Positions 1-12,326 of a stretch of DNA of 64,000 bases are shown in pieces. The translations under genes were made by a program, and so were the position numbers. The stretch's first letter is position 1. The number at the start of each line of letters is the position of its first letter. The notes beneath the pieces were generated by a model. It saw only the letters and a program-made list of their open reading frames with translations, made no database searches and was not told where the DNA came from. This stretch comes from Darksidea phi (taxonomy: Eukaryota > Ascomycota > Dothideomycetes > Pleosporales > Lentitheciaceae): positions 62,001 to 126,000 of the forward strand of contig JASJFT010000021.1 in the NCBI GenBank assembly GCA_030770425.1, given 5' to 3'.

Positions 1-111
1 TACCATCAGTTGTAATAATGCTTGCTACTCTAATATTGCGCCGTTGAAGCCGCATGGAAGCAAGCTATCAGACACCAATCTCCTTCCCAAGACTACTTAG
101 CATTCCTAGAA

Positions 112-409
112 ATGGCAACCCAAATCCAAGGACAGCTCATCAAACACATCTGCAACCATCTCCAACCGCTTGGAAGTGCGTTTCCGGGAAATTCGCAGGC
201 CAAATTATGCATTAAGTCTTGCCATGTATCGACCATGTAAATTAGGCGCTAATTGCCCTTGCGACAACATCGCCTTTCTCATCCGCTGTCACACTAGTTA
301 CTATGCTGATCCGGCCCGCATATTTATTACCCTCACAGGCGCAAATGATGGGGATGATGCCTCGCCACATCACAGAGTTACTACTATATTTTTCGATGGG
401 AATGCATGA
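112..409 (+). pseudogene. Tandem small-gene family, copy 1 (decayed)
   Basis: First of three neighbouring related units. The shared core is a run reading DNIAFLIR at about 264-290, followed by a short tail that stops at 409. Copies 2 and 3 have the same core directly after an intron. Here an ATG at 112 opens a reading frame that ends at a TAA near 238, and I see no AG acceptor immediately before the core, so the two parts cannot be joined by an ordinary splice. The tail is also shorter than in copy 2 and ends in unrelated residues. I read this as a broken copy. The function of the family is unknown to me. Confidence 0.3.
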
Positions 410-907
410 GGTCTTCTCAGAAGATCTTTGAGGTGGAGGGCGGCCAAGATCAAGAACCAATCGGTAGTTTGGATGCCTTCGTAGACGGGAGTGTCGGCTA
501 CTGGACTAAACAATGGGGAAGGGGGAAGAGTTTGGCGTCCCTGGACATGACATGGGGCGGAACCTACGTTGGTGAGTGTCTGTTATATGTGGTTCTCAGC
601 AGACTCAAAGTATCATTCAACACGGTTTCGAGCAAATGTTACCTGTTTTGAAGGGATGTAACACGAGCTGTTGCAGATATTGCGTGGGAGATATCATTAT
701 AGAGGGTATCTAATGAAAGAGTTTGCGTTCCAAAAAGGGAAGAAGGCCAGTGCTTGTGTGAAACGATGCCCGATTTGGGGGGTGAAACTAGAAAGGAGTG
801 CAACATCATTAGTGAAATCTTCACGACAAACGATATAAAAATGGTAAAATGGTAAAATACTATTATTTGCTGCACCTCAACCTCTTCAGCACAACGATAC
901 CGCAAAC

Positions 908-1349
908 ATGTCAGCGCCGACACTTGACCAGCATATCTACAACATGATCAGCCCGCAGCGTGGTTCTATCGAAGAGCATATCATCTACAACCTCGCGAGT
1001 AAGTTCCGAATCCAATTGTTGCGCTAACTTCCCTCTTTACGGCCTTAAACTGCTAAAACAGCCGAATTCAGGTAACATTGCTTTTCTCATTCGCTACGCA
1101 TATGGGCCGTTCATCGACCTTAATTGCGTCTCCGTCCTCGTCATTGGTGGAAGGAACAAAAACAGGTACAAGATCGGTCCTAAGGCGGCGGTGGTGGTTC
1201 ATGCCAACGGGGGCAAGTTCACCACAATTATCGAGAAGCAAGTCCAGGGGGATGACAATGTTATTTTGGGATTGGCTGAGAAGGTGGATACTGCCATCTT
1301 GGATGTGCTTGTGAAGGAGGGCAACAAAGGTTTTCGTGGCATCGCTTGA
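908..1349 (+). CDS. Small hypothetical protein, tandem family copy 2
   Basis: Best preserved of the three tandem units. Exons 908-998 and 1072-1349 with a 73-nt intron (GTAAGT donor, CTAAC branch motif, CAG acceptor) give 122 residues starting MSAPTLDQHIYN. The core SNIAFLIRYAYG sits directly after the splice junction and is shared with copies 1 and 3. The rest has short hydrophobic beta-like stretches (VSVLVIGG, AAVVVHANGG) and ends in a likely amphipathic helix. No signal peptide or membrane segment is evident. I do not recognise the family. The exon structure and the same intron position in copy 3 support a real gene; expression is unproven. Confidence 0.5.
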
Positions 1350-1682
1350 TTGAAAACTGGTCATGGTAGTCGGCAGTTGGTAAGTAGCCGCTAAAGAAGG
1401 TCTACTAGACAAATAGACCGGATTGAACTAGAGAAGGTGCGATAGCCAGAGATATAGCAGACAATTCTAGGCCTCTCATTTCTACTTTAATCCTATTATT
1501 TGCTCACCTACTGCCGCTTACTCCCACCCTTTACATCGCACGCATCAATTCGCAAACAAACTTAACCCAAACATAACGAAAGTGACTACAATGCAACTCA
1601 CTCCTGACTCCTGAGAAGCGGTTACGGAAACGAATCTCGAGGCAGCTGGACGGCCACCAAGACGTGGAGCGCGATCCGTGCT

Positions 1683-1962
1683 ATGAGTACGACGGGAGGC
1701 CATTTCATTGAATTCGTCAGTAAGTTCGCATGATATTGAATGGCTAGGGGGGCGAAAATTAAGCCTGATAGACAATATCACTTTCCTCGTTTCTCACTAC
1801 TTCGGCGGCGAGATCAACCTCGACCACGTCGCCGTCCTGCCTACCACGAAGCGGTTAGAAACACCCAACTTGTTTCCGAAGCGGCTTGCTGCTGTCGTTC
1901 GCAAGGTCAAACTCACAGAGTACATTGTTGCCGAAGTGGTTGTTGCTCAGAACTACCTCTAG
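1683..1962 (+). CDS. Small hypothetical protein, tandem family copy 3 (probably truncated)
   Basis: Third unit. A short exon from ATG 1683 (MSTTGGHFIEFV) ends at a GTAAGT donor near 1720. After a TAG acceptor near 1771 the reading continues as NNITFLVSHYFGG, matching the copy 2 core at the same intron position and phase. The frame stops with TAG at 1960-1962. Beyond it, in another frame to 2040, is a segment (KYVVMNIVNKVLDK) resembling the copy 2 C-terminus. The gene therefore looks C-terminally truncated by a frameshift or by loss of an intron signal. Function unknown. Confidence 0.35.
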
Positions 1963-2483
1963 GGATGTGTGTTGCCAAACCTAAAGTACGTGGTGATGAA
2001 CATCGTGAACAAGGTCTTGGACAAAGCTGAACTGCCATGACTCTGATGCTTCGGCTAAGAGAGAGACCGAAGGATAGTTGTTTTGTGCCATGGGCTGTTG
2101 GTGCAGCGGGACTGCTGGACGCAGTGCTAGCAGTGTATTGCGCTGCCGAACCCGCCGAGAAACTCTATTCTAAATTAAACATGCGGCTTCCTATCCTCGA
2201 CATTTCTCAAAAGAGTGAGTGGTGCTTCTAACGATAAACGCGAATTTGGTTTATGCCCCAAAACTTTTATTGTGTTTTACTCTCTAGGAACTGATACCGC
2301 TTCGACAATATTTAGCGTTGTCATTAATCTTTGCGACGCTTTATGGATTGTGGCAAGAGTAGGGTGGTCCGTTGATAGAGAAAAGTCTATTCATTCAGCT
2401 ATAGCCCAACGTGGATTGCTTTTGGTAAAGCCGCCCTGTAATATGTCCCATCTATCTTTGATCTTCTATTTCAGTATGTCGGT

Positions 2484-4701
2484 TTAGTGCGTCTTCGTCC
2501 ACTCTCGATACCAGTCTAGACATTCTGCATTCGCAACGCTCGCTGATGTCTTGACATTAAGCCCACAAAGGATCTGCTTAACAGCACCTTCAACTCTGTG
2601 AAGCGTTAGCAAGTAATCCTCTCGCATCACAATGGCGTACTCACTTCTTCCCATTTGTGGTAATCGGTATCTCCGGACATTCGTCCACGATCCCCGGGAC
2701 ATGTCTCGCACTCAGACTCTTTCTGACAACTGCTTTGATGCCATCAACGAGTTTCGCTGAAAACTTCTTACCTTCAGCCATTTTGAGGAATAAGCACACT
2801 GTCTCGTCCGTGTCTTGCTCTCGTCTCCTTCCAATACACAGCGCGTCCGAGACCTCCTCCGCAAAGTGTTCTAACAAAACATTGTATATCTCCGCCGACC
2901 CGAACCGGATGCCTGCTGGTTTCAATATGCCGTCACTGCGCCCTAACATCCATATGCCCCCAGTTTCTGGGTCGAAGCGGACAAAGTCGCCATGGTGCCA
3001 TATCGGCTGGCCTGAACTGTTGGTGAACTTATCAAAGTAGCTACTTTGATACTTCTTCTCGCCATCCTTGCCCCAGAAGCTGACTGGCTGACAAATGAAG
3101 GGTTTCGTGCAGACGAGGTCGCCCGGTTCGCCTGTAGAACTAACGTCTTGGCCAGCGTAGTCGTAAGCTGCGATAGCCATACCTAGACCTGGGCCCTGTA
3201 TTTCGCCTTCGTAGACGGGAAGGAGCGGATTCGGAGCGCCGAAGAGCGAGATGATGTCAGTTCCGCCCGTAATGCTGCCCAGATTGACAGTCGGTGGGAA
3301 AGCGGAATAGATGTAGTTGAAGGTTGAAGGTGCCAAAGGTGATCCGGTCGAGTAGATGGCTTCTAACCTACTGAGCGAAAGACCAGCGGCGTTTGGGAAC
3401 ACCGATTTCTGCTCAAGCACGGAAAGGTACTTTGCCGAGGTGCCAAAGTGCGTGATGCCGAACTCATCGATGAGCCGATGCATTGCGAGATCGTCGGGTA
3501 ACGAAGTCTGAGGGTTGTTCGTATCAACGTACCGGAAGGGCGAGCCATCGTATAGCACAAGAGTCGCTCCGGAAGCGAGCCCAGACACGAGCCAATGCCA
3601 CATCATCCATGTGCATGTTGTAAAGTAGAAGAGCCGTGACCGGGAAGTAATAGAGCAGTGGATGATGTGTTCTTTCTTGTGTTGAAGAAGAGTCCCGATG
3701 GCTCCGTGCACGATGCACTTGGGTGCGCCAGTGGTTCCAGAGGAGTAAAGAATGTAGACGGGATGATCTGGTGAGAGTTGCTTGAAGCTGAGATCCTTCG
3801 TACTCTGAAGAGAGGTGAAGGTGCCGTAATCGTAAGCCTTCCCTGATGGTACTTGGATGGATTCTACTGAGAATTCCAAAGAAAGCACTGTCGGAAACAC
3901 AACGACAGCCTGGAGGGACGGAAGGGCGGATGTGATCTCGCTGACTTTAGGCAGGACGGGGTGGCTGCGACCGTTGTAGAACGCTGCATTGTCGGCGAAC
4001 AAGACCATAGGCTCAATCTGTCGTAGCCGCTCCAGTACAGCATGTACACCCGTATCCGGGCTGACAGCAGTCCATATCCCGCCTAAAGATGTAGTTGCTA
4101 ACATGGCGACAAGAGCGTTCGTATGGTTCGCAACATAGCCTGCAACTCGATCGCCTTCGCGCAGCCCCAAAGCTATCATGCCAGCTTGACATTGCTTGAC
4201 ACGCTCCCTGAGCTCCTTCCACGTCACTGTCTCGCGCGTCGTTTCAGTAGCAGCGATAATCGCGGGACTGTCGGGATCTACATCTTCGGCAGGGAAGAGT
4301 AGGTTTTCTGCGAAGTTGAGCTTCGCATCTTTGAAAAAGGTCGGACGAGGGAACATTGGCGCCTTAGAATCGACCACCTGTACCGATTTAGCTTGCGCTC
4401 TCAGATAAAATATCCAGTGCAACATTGGACTGACCTGTGATGCCTCGCATTCCGCCCTGATGCCTACAAACTTCCACACTTGACCCCAAAACTCATCAAT
4501 ATGGTCGATACTCCATCTATGCAACTCTTCATAACTTGACAATCGCAACCCAAACCTCTGGTTCACGCTCCCCATGAATTGGTACATGGGGGTCGACTCT
4601 GGGGAAGCATGCCTCCACAGTAATTTGAATCCTTTCGACGACCCAATGCTGACATTGGCGCCGTTTGTCCCATTGGCTTGGTCTCCGTTCGTCCAATTCA
4701 T
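2484..4701 (-). CDS. Acetoacetyl-CoA synthetase (acetoacetate-CoA ligase)
   Basis: An adenylate-forming enzyme that activates acetoacetate to acetoacetyl-CoA using ATP and CoA, feeding ketone units to sterol or fatty-acid synthesis in the cytosol. Exons 4701-2645 and 2595-2484 with a 49-nt intron (GTGAGT, GCTAAC, CACAG) encode 722 residues. Visible motifs are the ATP-binding loop SSGTTGAPK near residue 320, the GGTD segment, the hinge region GRSDGILKPAGIRFG near 594, and the C-terminal catalytic lysine in TTNGKK near 685. The splice junction falls inside a lysine codon of that last motif. I chose the start MNWTNGDQ at 4701. The frame stays open upstream to 5028, but that part is basic, unlike the family, and is probably leader. 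Length and motif order fit the AACS branch of the acyl-CoA synthetase superfamily. Confidence 0.95.
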
Positions 4702-5147
4702 GTTGTGCAAAATATGTGTTGCAGAAATTTTGATGTTTGATGGACGGCTATCGCAAGCTTTATGACGCCGGCGTGGATCAGTCCCTGCCAAATCGGATCC
4801 CCACATTCGCGCTATCCGAAAGCGGACTAAGTACGGAACTCTTGATCCTCGGCAACCGATGGTATCAGCTCGGTATCTCTGTGACCTCCGTCTCACATGC
4901 TCCTTCATGCATTTAATGTTTTCTTGATCTCGCCCGGCTCTTAGAGTTAACCAGGCGTTGTGGGAATCACTCTCGCTAGACCAGCGTCTGAGTGCTCTCC
5001 GGGGCGGAATTGTTTCCGCATCACACATGATAGCAAAAATCGGCTCCGTATTTCTCTAGGTTATGAAATTCGTTTTTCATCCCGCCCCAAGCCATCAGAA
5101 TTTTCTACTTATCCATGAGGTGTGCTATTTGCGTCGATCGGGAGTGG

Positions 5148-5243
5148 ACAATAATATATGACAGGGATGGTACAATAATATACGACAGGGATGGTACAAT
5201 AATATACGACAGGGATGGTACAATAATCTATGACAGGGATGGT
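5148..5243. repeat. 24-bp minisatellite, four units
   Basis: Four consecutive 24-nt units (consensus begins acaataatatacgacaggga) with only one or two differences, followed by a broken half unit. A weaker half-match precedes the array at about 5136. It lies 450-540 bp upstream of the acetoacetyl-CoA synthetase start. Because 24 is a multiple of three it translates as repeated RDGTIIYD, which I regard as incidental. Confidence 0.9.
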
Positions 5244-5299
5244 ACTGTGGTTGCAGGAGTAAAAATGTCAATTGCCCCACCGAGCGGTTCGCACTGATC

Positions 5300-8200
5300 T
5301 ACTTAGGTCTAATAGATGGCTGGACAGAGCTGCTCGGTCAGAGACGCACCTAGTATAATTAGCCCGTTCAATTTTGTGGGGACATTATTTATCCCTGTAA
5401 CCATTGTAGTTGATGCAGGAGAGCGCATGATTCGACTATCCTCTCCTCTTTCAGCATGCTCGCGAACCCCTTGAAGCTCGCCTCGCCTCGCCTCAAGCAT
5501 GCTTACCGCACGTTTGCAACCGATTTTCTTCTTCGAATCTTCCTAGCCTCTCGCCTCTGTTGTGGAAGTATCTAATCTCGCTACAAAAGCAAGCAAGTCC
5601 ACCGGTGAGGACGTCCAGCCGGAAGCATCATGTAATTGCCCATGCACAGTGGGAACGTTAACCTAAGAGTCCATCACATCATGGCGAAAGTCCGCGGAGC
5701 AGGTTTGAGGGTAGCGGTCCATAGCCTCTATTCTCATTTTAGGTGTACAGCGTGGTTCGTGGCTGTTGTGGTTTTGACTGCTACAGGACGGATTTTTGCC
5801 AACTGTTCCGCCGTTCCAGGCTACGTAATCTTGGACGCATAGCCCACTCGGCGAAAAAAAGCATTTATGGAGCACCAACAGCCGGATCGACAGATTGTTC
5901 GCTTCGGAAGTGGTCCCCACCGTTTTTTGCATCACCATCCCGGTGTCGCATCCATGTTGGGCGCCGTTGAGCCACGACACCATCCGAGAAGGCGTGCGTG
6001 GGGGTGGGTTTCTTCCCCTCCTCCCCCCGTGCATCTCAAACGTTGCGGTTTTCCCTTGAATGGCTTCATGACGTGCAGTCGTCGAGCTTACATTACCGGA
6101 TCCGGCCGACGCCGCGTCAAGCGAGTCACTTGCTTTTCTCGCGATGCTTATGCGCGACGCTTTGGGCTTCCCTGGTGACTCTATTCTAGATGCCGCTTGC
6201 GTACCGTTGAGAACGCAGACTGTCTGAGCGATCCTACAGACGTGAGACTTCGAACCCGAAATATCAAATACACGAAAGCGGCCGCATGCTACGAAAAAAA
6301 GCTAAGCATCGTTGAGAGTGGCTTGCTTTTGCTTTTGCGGCTAAGCGGAGGTGGCCAGCTGCCGTTACGAAATGAGCTCGGCACGAAAGACCCTCATCCT
6401 TCGGCGATGGCTTTGCGCCATTCGGCCCCGACGTTTGCGTGGGGGGCATACATCGGCATTCGGATGCGTCCCGATGTCAGCGCCTCTCGACACGGGCCGA
6501 AAGAGTGCGCCCATACCAGCGAACTCCTTACCCGCCTTACCACGATACAGCGTCACCCGGCTTTCTTTCCAGTTGGACCGCGAGCCATCATCGTCTCCAG
6601 CGAATCATTCCCCTTCCCGACAGCCCCGAAGCCCTCGAATGTGTCTACCAACCGTGCAACAGCAGCTCGCCTTCGGCGCCCTCTCTAAAGCTCATGCTCA
6701 CCTTTCCGCTTCCCCGAGCCAATAACGTCATGCATGTTTCTCGCTTCTCACTGCATATGCAACCCACAACAGGTACCGTCTCCTTTGCATGCACGAATCA
6801 AAGAGGAATTGCAACGATTAAAACGCCTGGAAGAAGCACTATTACATCAATACTCGCGACGTCTTCTAACCTGTCTTGAAAGGCTGTGCTCGGCGGTCAC
6901 ACGATGCTGCAGTGTTCTATCAGAGGTCAGAGAATAAGCCACATTCGGCTCCAGACCTTGCCATTCACGCTTTGCGTAAGTCTCACCACGTTCCATCTCA
7001 AGCATACAGCAACCTTCCCCAACGAGACTTAGCCTCAGTGCTGAGGTCGTGTTATTCCGAGCTGTCCTCCAAGACCTGAAGCGCAGCGGCGACCGGTGCC
7101 TCACTTAACTCTTGCCCTGGATCGCCCGTTGATTACACCGATCGCGAGGGCGTCAACTAAGCTTCTGTCTTTCGGGCCACGTATGAAAGGACCATCTCTT
7201 GTTTTCTCTCATTGGACCGCAGCGCTACCTGAATGACCAGGCCTCAGCTATCGACCTCGGAACAGGGCGCTGCTTGGACCAGCTCGCCTTTAACGCTTAT
7301 GGCGCTACGTACATGCAGCCAAGTGTTTATTGGTTACTTAAATGCTGAACGGTGTGCAGAGCGAGCGTCGGTCCATTATGTTGAACTTCTGGCCATATTC
7401 CCCCGTGGAGCGCTCAGGATAATATTTTATCTGCCTGCATTGTTGAACCTGAACCATCCTGTCTATTGAGAGGCCAGTGTTTGCCAGTGTATTAGAGTTG
7501 ACTAGCCTCGTGGAGCTGAAACACAAATGATAGTGGAATATAACTTGGTATACGAGCATCGAGCGAGTCCTGATGACCCCCACGGACGCCGCCGCCAATG
7601 TGGAAGTAACCCTGGAGACTGCGCACGAGACCACATTTCCACGTTGCTACGTTGCTGTTGGTCAACTCGCCCAATGCGGAAATGTACCTGGCCGGTAACT
7701 CCTCCCGCCTCCGCCTCGAGCCCCATGTGCCCTTTGTAATGCTTGCGAATCCTACGAATCAGGGGGAAACGAGACGTTCAGAGCTACCGTTCCGAAACCA
7801 CCCCAAATGACCCTTCACGCCACGTTGTTCACCTTTCCTTCCCGTATTCCGATTGGCTATGGAGAACACTCTGATTCTCAATCCGCTTTCCCATTATCGT
7901 GGTATAGAACAGCCCGTCTATGGTTTTTTTGAAAGCTTGGCAAGCTCTTAGACTATAAAGAGACGGCCGGCCATGAGGTTGATGGAGGGCTCAACTCAAA
8001 TTTCAACGCTTCGCAATCCCGAACATTCTTCAAAACCACCATGCCTTCAGAGAACCCACCGACGGCCAAGACCTCTTACGGAGCTACTAGGTTCACATTG
8101 CCACTTCTCCTTCCGTTGTCGATTATCAACTTACGCTATCAAGTGTCAACTTACGCGACGCCCGAACCGCTACTCCTGACGTCATTCGAGATGACGCATC

Positions 8201-9570
8201 CCAAGCAAACGTCGCTCAAAAGATTCCCGACCCACCCGCACCCTCGACCACGCAGAGAAACACTACGGAACGGCAAGGGGATGGCAGTGAGCACCCTATC
8301 AAGTCTTACATAAGACAGAGACTGACTAAGAACAGCGCAGCCTCGTCAACACACCGGGCTCTTTTGCCCATACCACGCCCCCCTCTTCGAACTTCACCCT
8401 CCTCGTACTTCATATGATGATATGAACCCTATGGAACGCTTCTTACGGGCGTCGCTTTCGGAACATCCTCTCACTCTTTCGTCCAACCTTTGTGTTGGTA
8501 GTGCTGCATCTGCCGGATGCATGTGTGTGCAGATACTGCAGAAGAGAGCGGTGCTTTAGCTCGAGTACTGTTTCTGGATACAAGGCCTCGGGAGTTATGG
8601 GATGGTAGTTTGGGTGGCACAGAGCTGTTCTAAAAGCCTTGTTCGACGAAACGCTGCTTCGTTATACCGTTTCAATCGTGATCTAGATCCAATATATAGA
8701 CACAACCTATCTATGTCGTTATGCCTTGTTTATATTGTTCATCTCACCTTAGTTGCATCCGCATCTGCATCATGTGCTTCGCTCAACGCTAACTCTAATC
8801 CTTTCCACTAATCCGTCTAGGGACGCGACAAGCTTTACTAGCCTTGGGAAGCATCCCGATCAAATTGATTTGTCCATGCTCAGCAACCCCCTCCGAGACG
8901 ATCTTTCCGTATTTCCTGAACCTTCTTTGTTTGAACCTACATCAGTTTCAACAGTACCGAAGCAATTTCAGCATAGCCATAGATGGGTGCTGGGTGGAGT
9001 GAAGCTCAGCCTCCGTCAAGAGTTGGACAAAGTTCCCTTCCGCGTTCTTCCAAGCCTCAGACCTAATTATCTAATTCGATTGTCGTCGTGTTGTGCCGAG
9101 AGCGATGCCGAGCCTGGAGGACCTCGCGAAATTTTCCAGGTCGCCAAACCTTTTATGATCTTGAGAGTCGGCCCGCTCAGGTTCGAGGAGCTGCGAAAAG
9201 ATCAAGACCCTTGACCAGCATGACGGTAGATCCGCTTATAGGGCATTTTCATGCGCGTCCCAAAAAGCATAGCATGCCAACACATGGTTCCTAAAAGCTC
9301 TGTGCTCTTGGACAAATATTTTGTGATAAGGAATATAGCCTTGTCCAGGCCTTCAACGTATATAAACACCGCCCCCCATTGCCCTTTAGGATAACGTTGG
9401 CTTGAGACTAATATGTCTAATTCTAGGAGAGGAGCAAGTCTACAAAACTCCTAGCTATATCCTAGACTTCCTCGTAATATGTGATATCTACATGCAACAT
9501 CCTCTCAATATGGAAGGCGAAAAAGCATGTTCGCGTTGTAGTAGGATGAATTAGAAGGAAGGAGCGTAAA
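5300..9570. other. Gene-poor stretch, no convincing gene
   Basis: Only short overlapping reading frames on both strands, none with recognisable motifs or a coherent exon structure. The longest (6197-6688 plus, 8753-9214 plus) are low in complexity and uninformative. I see no transposase, reverse transcriptase or terminal repeats. This may be promoter and UTR sequence plus decayed DNA. Confidence 0.5.
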
Positions 9571-9627
9571 TAGTTGACGCGATCGCTTCTTTTCCACACC
9601 TCACACGAGCAAGCATCGTTAGCTAAA

Positions 9628-9849
9628 ATGTCTATCATTAACTCTCTTCGTTTTTACTCCTTGCTCTTCGTTCATCCGGACGTTCTCCATTTCCTACTCG
9701 TCTTTCTGCTTGAATCCCTTTCCTGGCCTGAGGCTGCAAAGTTATCCAGCCAGTACGATTACCCCATCAAGTTCGTCATCGTCATCTACTGCATGGGCGC
9801 GCTCTACTGGCTGCTCGGGCCCTATAAGTCCTGGTACAAAACAGTTTGA
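9628..9849 (+). CDS. Possible 73-residue membrane peptide
   Basis: A short intronless frame with a favourable start context (aaaATGtc). It encodes 73 residues with two hydrophobic stretches: one in the N-terminal half (about residues 8-30, LLFVHPDVLHFLLVFLL) and one near residues 47-62 (FVIVIYCMGALYWLLG), ending basic (SWYKTV). A two-span membrane protein of this size could be real, but nothing identifies it. It stands alone in a gene-poor region, so a chance frame cannot be excluded. Confidence 0.3.
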   Translation: MSIINSLRFYSLLFVHPDVLHFLLVFLLESLSWPEAAKLSSQYDYPIKFVIVIYCMGALYWLLGPYKSWYKTV

Positions 9850-10060
9850 CAGAAACAAAACCAAACCAAACCCAACTCATCGGCGCAAGTCAAGTCGAAG
9901 TTGACTTCTAGGCTCAACTGGAACCTCTCAACTTCCCGCCAATGCTCGATAGGTTCGACATAACCTACAATCCTTGGGTGCTCCATAGGGGACATATAGG
10001 ATTCCGTCAATATGGTCAAATGGTTGGCGCTGGGGCAATGAGTAGGTGAGGGATGAGGTC

Positions 10061-10147
10061 GCCATCGCGTCAACTGCTTCTGCAGTGAGAGTACTTTTTT
10101 TTGTGTGTACGTGTGTGCGGCTCAAGAGCCTCATGATCCGTGGATGA
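10061..10147. repeat. Diverged dispersed repeat, copy A
   Basis: Shares an interrupted match with 11088-11168. Both contain gccatcgc.tcaactgctt, a pyrimidine- or TA-rich middle, then ctcaagagcct and a ccgtgga/ctgtgga tail. The resemblance extends to conceptual minus-strand peptides (AEAVDAMA in both). The element type is unknown. Confidence 0.5.
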
Positions 10148-11087
10148 CTTTGGCTCGCTACCAAGCTTGACAATAACTCTTTCTCAACCATCGAAGTATA
10201 AGTCCTATATATAAGAGTGTCTCATCCTATCTATTCATCTCAAACTATCACCTCTTAAATTGGATAATCTTTAGTCTTCCTTAGGTATTTGAGCCCTTTT
10301 TCTTAGAGCTACTCTACTAATTATAATTAGCTTACTCAAATCAATAACGTACAAGATATGGCAGCTTCTATCCGACAGAGGCGATTGAATTCCTTCTATC
10401 AAACCGATCTCACTATATCCCCGAGGGATATGATTGAGGCATTCGGCAATATACTTGAGGGGCGAGGTCCCTGGTAGGCCCGCGGCACTACAACGGGGCT
10501 CGCGAGGTTGGGCGGTGGGCGGGCATGGGAAAAATAAAAACTACTGCGTTTTGGTTTCATCTTAGCCTGCATTCCCCTCTTGCATGACTTCGGTTGAATG
10601 TGAGTTAATCGATATTCTTCTTTGACAAGCGAACGCTGAATTTATTTTAGTTCTTCTTTACGCCGTACTTCGTCGCTCGGAACTTCAAATATCAAGTCTC
10701 TACCATTCGAAGCTCAATATGGCGTTACTGTTTGAAGCCCACCGAATCCTCGCTATTCGCAACTCGGCAAGACTTTGCTCTTCAAAGTTCTGCCATTCGA
10801 AGCCCTACAGTTTTCTACGGCTATCTCTTTTCACTATATATTAGTACGATGCATCACCTTTAGTGTCCGCACGGAGGAATACTGGGGACCGAACTGCTGC
10901 CTAGCGGCATCTTACAACTCGATCCGCCTTTTTCACCCTATGTGCAGCACTTAGACGCTTCCCTTTATGCCCAACGGGGGGCTTGTGTAGATAAGGCCAA
11001 AGGCCGTCTATACGACATAAATCAAACTCACTCACCCACGGTCTTCTGCGGTTCGATCTCCTCAACTCGCTGTCGTTCGAATACGAA

Positions 11088-11168
11088 GCCATCGCATCAA
11101 CTGCTTCCGCAGCGAGAGAGTATATTTTTATATATGTGATACTCAAGAGCCTGGTCATAATCTGTGGA
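11088..11168. repeat. Diverged dispersed repeat, copy B
   Basis: Second copy of the repeat at 10061-10147, about 1 kb away and in the same orientation. Differences are mostly transitions with a few indels, as expected of an old repeat or one mutated by a genome-defence process. Confidence 0.5.
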
Positions 11169-11605
11169 AGACCCTCAACAACCATACTTCTTCGAATACG
11201 AACCCAGCAGTTACAAGTTTCCTCGATTTTAATGGGTTTCACTTCGTCGCAAGCTCATTTAAGGCGGACTATCGAGTATTTCGAATGTTCGGATAGCATT
11301 AGATCGTTCCGAGGATGCACCGTTTGCTTGGCTGAATCACCCTGGGGGACGTCGTTGATGTTGAAGGACAAGAGCGGGTTATAATTATTATGAATTAAGA
11401 CTGCAGAAGGCTCAGCTGGTCGCTTCCTCCATCTCAGCTTCAACAGTTGAGAAGGGTGACCCACTCCAGCACCCTCACGGACCGCGGCACTTTAAAATGC
11501 TTCTTCGAGCTCACCCTTCAATATCGCTACAAGGTACTGTAATTACATTCCCTTGGGCTTCCATCACTTTGACTCACGAGTTTCAGAACCCATCTCCATT
11601 CCGCT

Positions 11606-12326
11606 ATGTCCGAAGTACCCAAAATGGCTCGCTTTGCCACCTACTGCCTTCTATCGCTCATATCTGTGGCAGTCTTTCAGATCAAACCTTCGGGAGACAC
11701 AAATACTGCTGTGCAGCTACTTTAGGCAACCTTTCCTGCTCACGCCAACGTGGTTCCCCACTGCATCGACCACTTCGTCAACGGGCGCGACACATGATGT
11801 ACAGAGGCGTGCATACCCCCATCTTACGTAACGCCGATGTCGATGACTAGTGCTTGTTATTCTGGGCCAATTCGCAACCTGGACTCAAAGCTATATCGCA
11901 GTCACGACCACCACCGTGGACCGTGGTCCAGATGCTCAAGCATGCGCAATCCATTTTGCATTGTCATTCTTCCTCCTCTCCGAGTGCGAGTTCTACCGGC
12001 TGTATTGGTTAACGCATCGACGAGAACGTCCCTTTAATCTAAGCTCACGTTTCGATACCATCGAGGGAGCTAATACCGATCGGAACTTCGAAGAGAGCAG
12101 AGACTGCGTAACCTATCGAGAGCCCAAATCTATACCCGGACACAGCTGGACGTCCAGACAATTCTTCAAGCGGTTCCTGGAAGATTCATTCCTTCTTGGG
12201 GGGGTGTTTCACTTAGTGGCTATGGCATGCCTCAATTATCCCATAAAGCGTCTGGCAAACCCCGACCCAGAGGGCGACAGCTTCCCGTTGCCTCGGCAGT
12301 TTTTGGATGTCCAATTCGCTTGTTGA
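11606..12326 (+). pseudogene. Decayed reading frames of unknown origin
   Basis: An ATG at 11606 opens a short hydrophobic N-terminus (MARFATYCLLSLISVAVF downstream of a second Met) that stops after about 38 codons. From 11850 a longer frame without its own ATG runs to 12326 and contains hydrophobic and charged blocks that look protein-like (ACAIHFALSFFLL, FLLGGVFHLVAMA). No splice joins them convincingly. I suspect a decayed membrane-protein gene but cannot name the family. Confidence 0.25.

Noticed and set aside
4702..5028. N-terminal extension of the acetoacetyl-CoA synthetase frame by 109 codons
   Set aside because: The frame is open, but the residues are Arg-rich and unlike the family; the conserved enzyme length fits a start at 4701.
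6197..9214. Several plus-strand frames of 100-160 codons
   Set aside because: They overlap one another in different frames, have no recognisable motif and no splice signals linking them.
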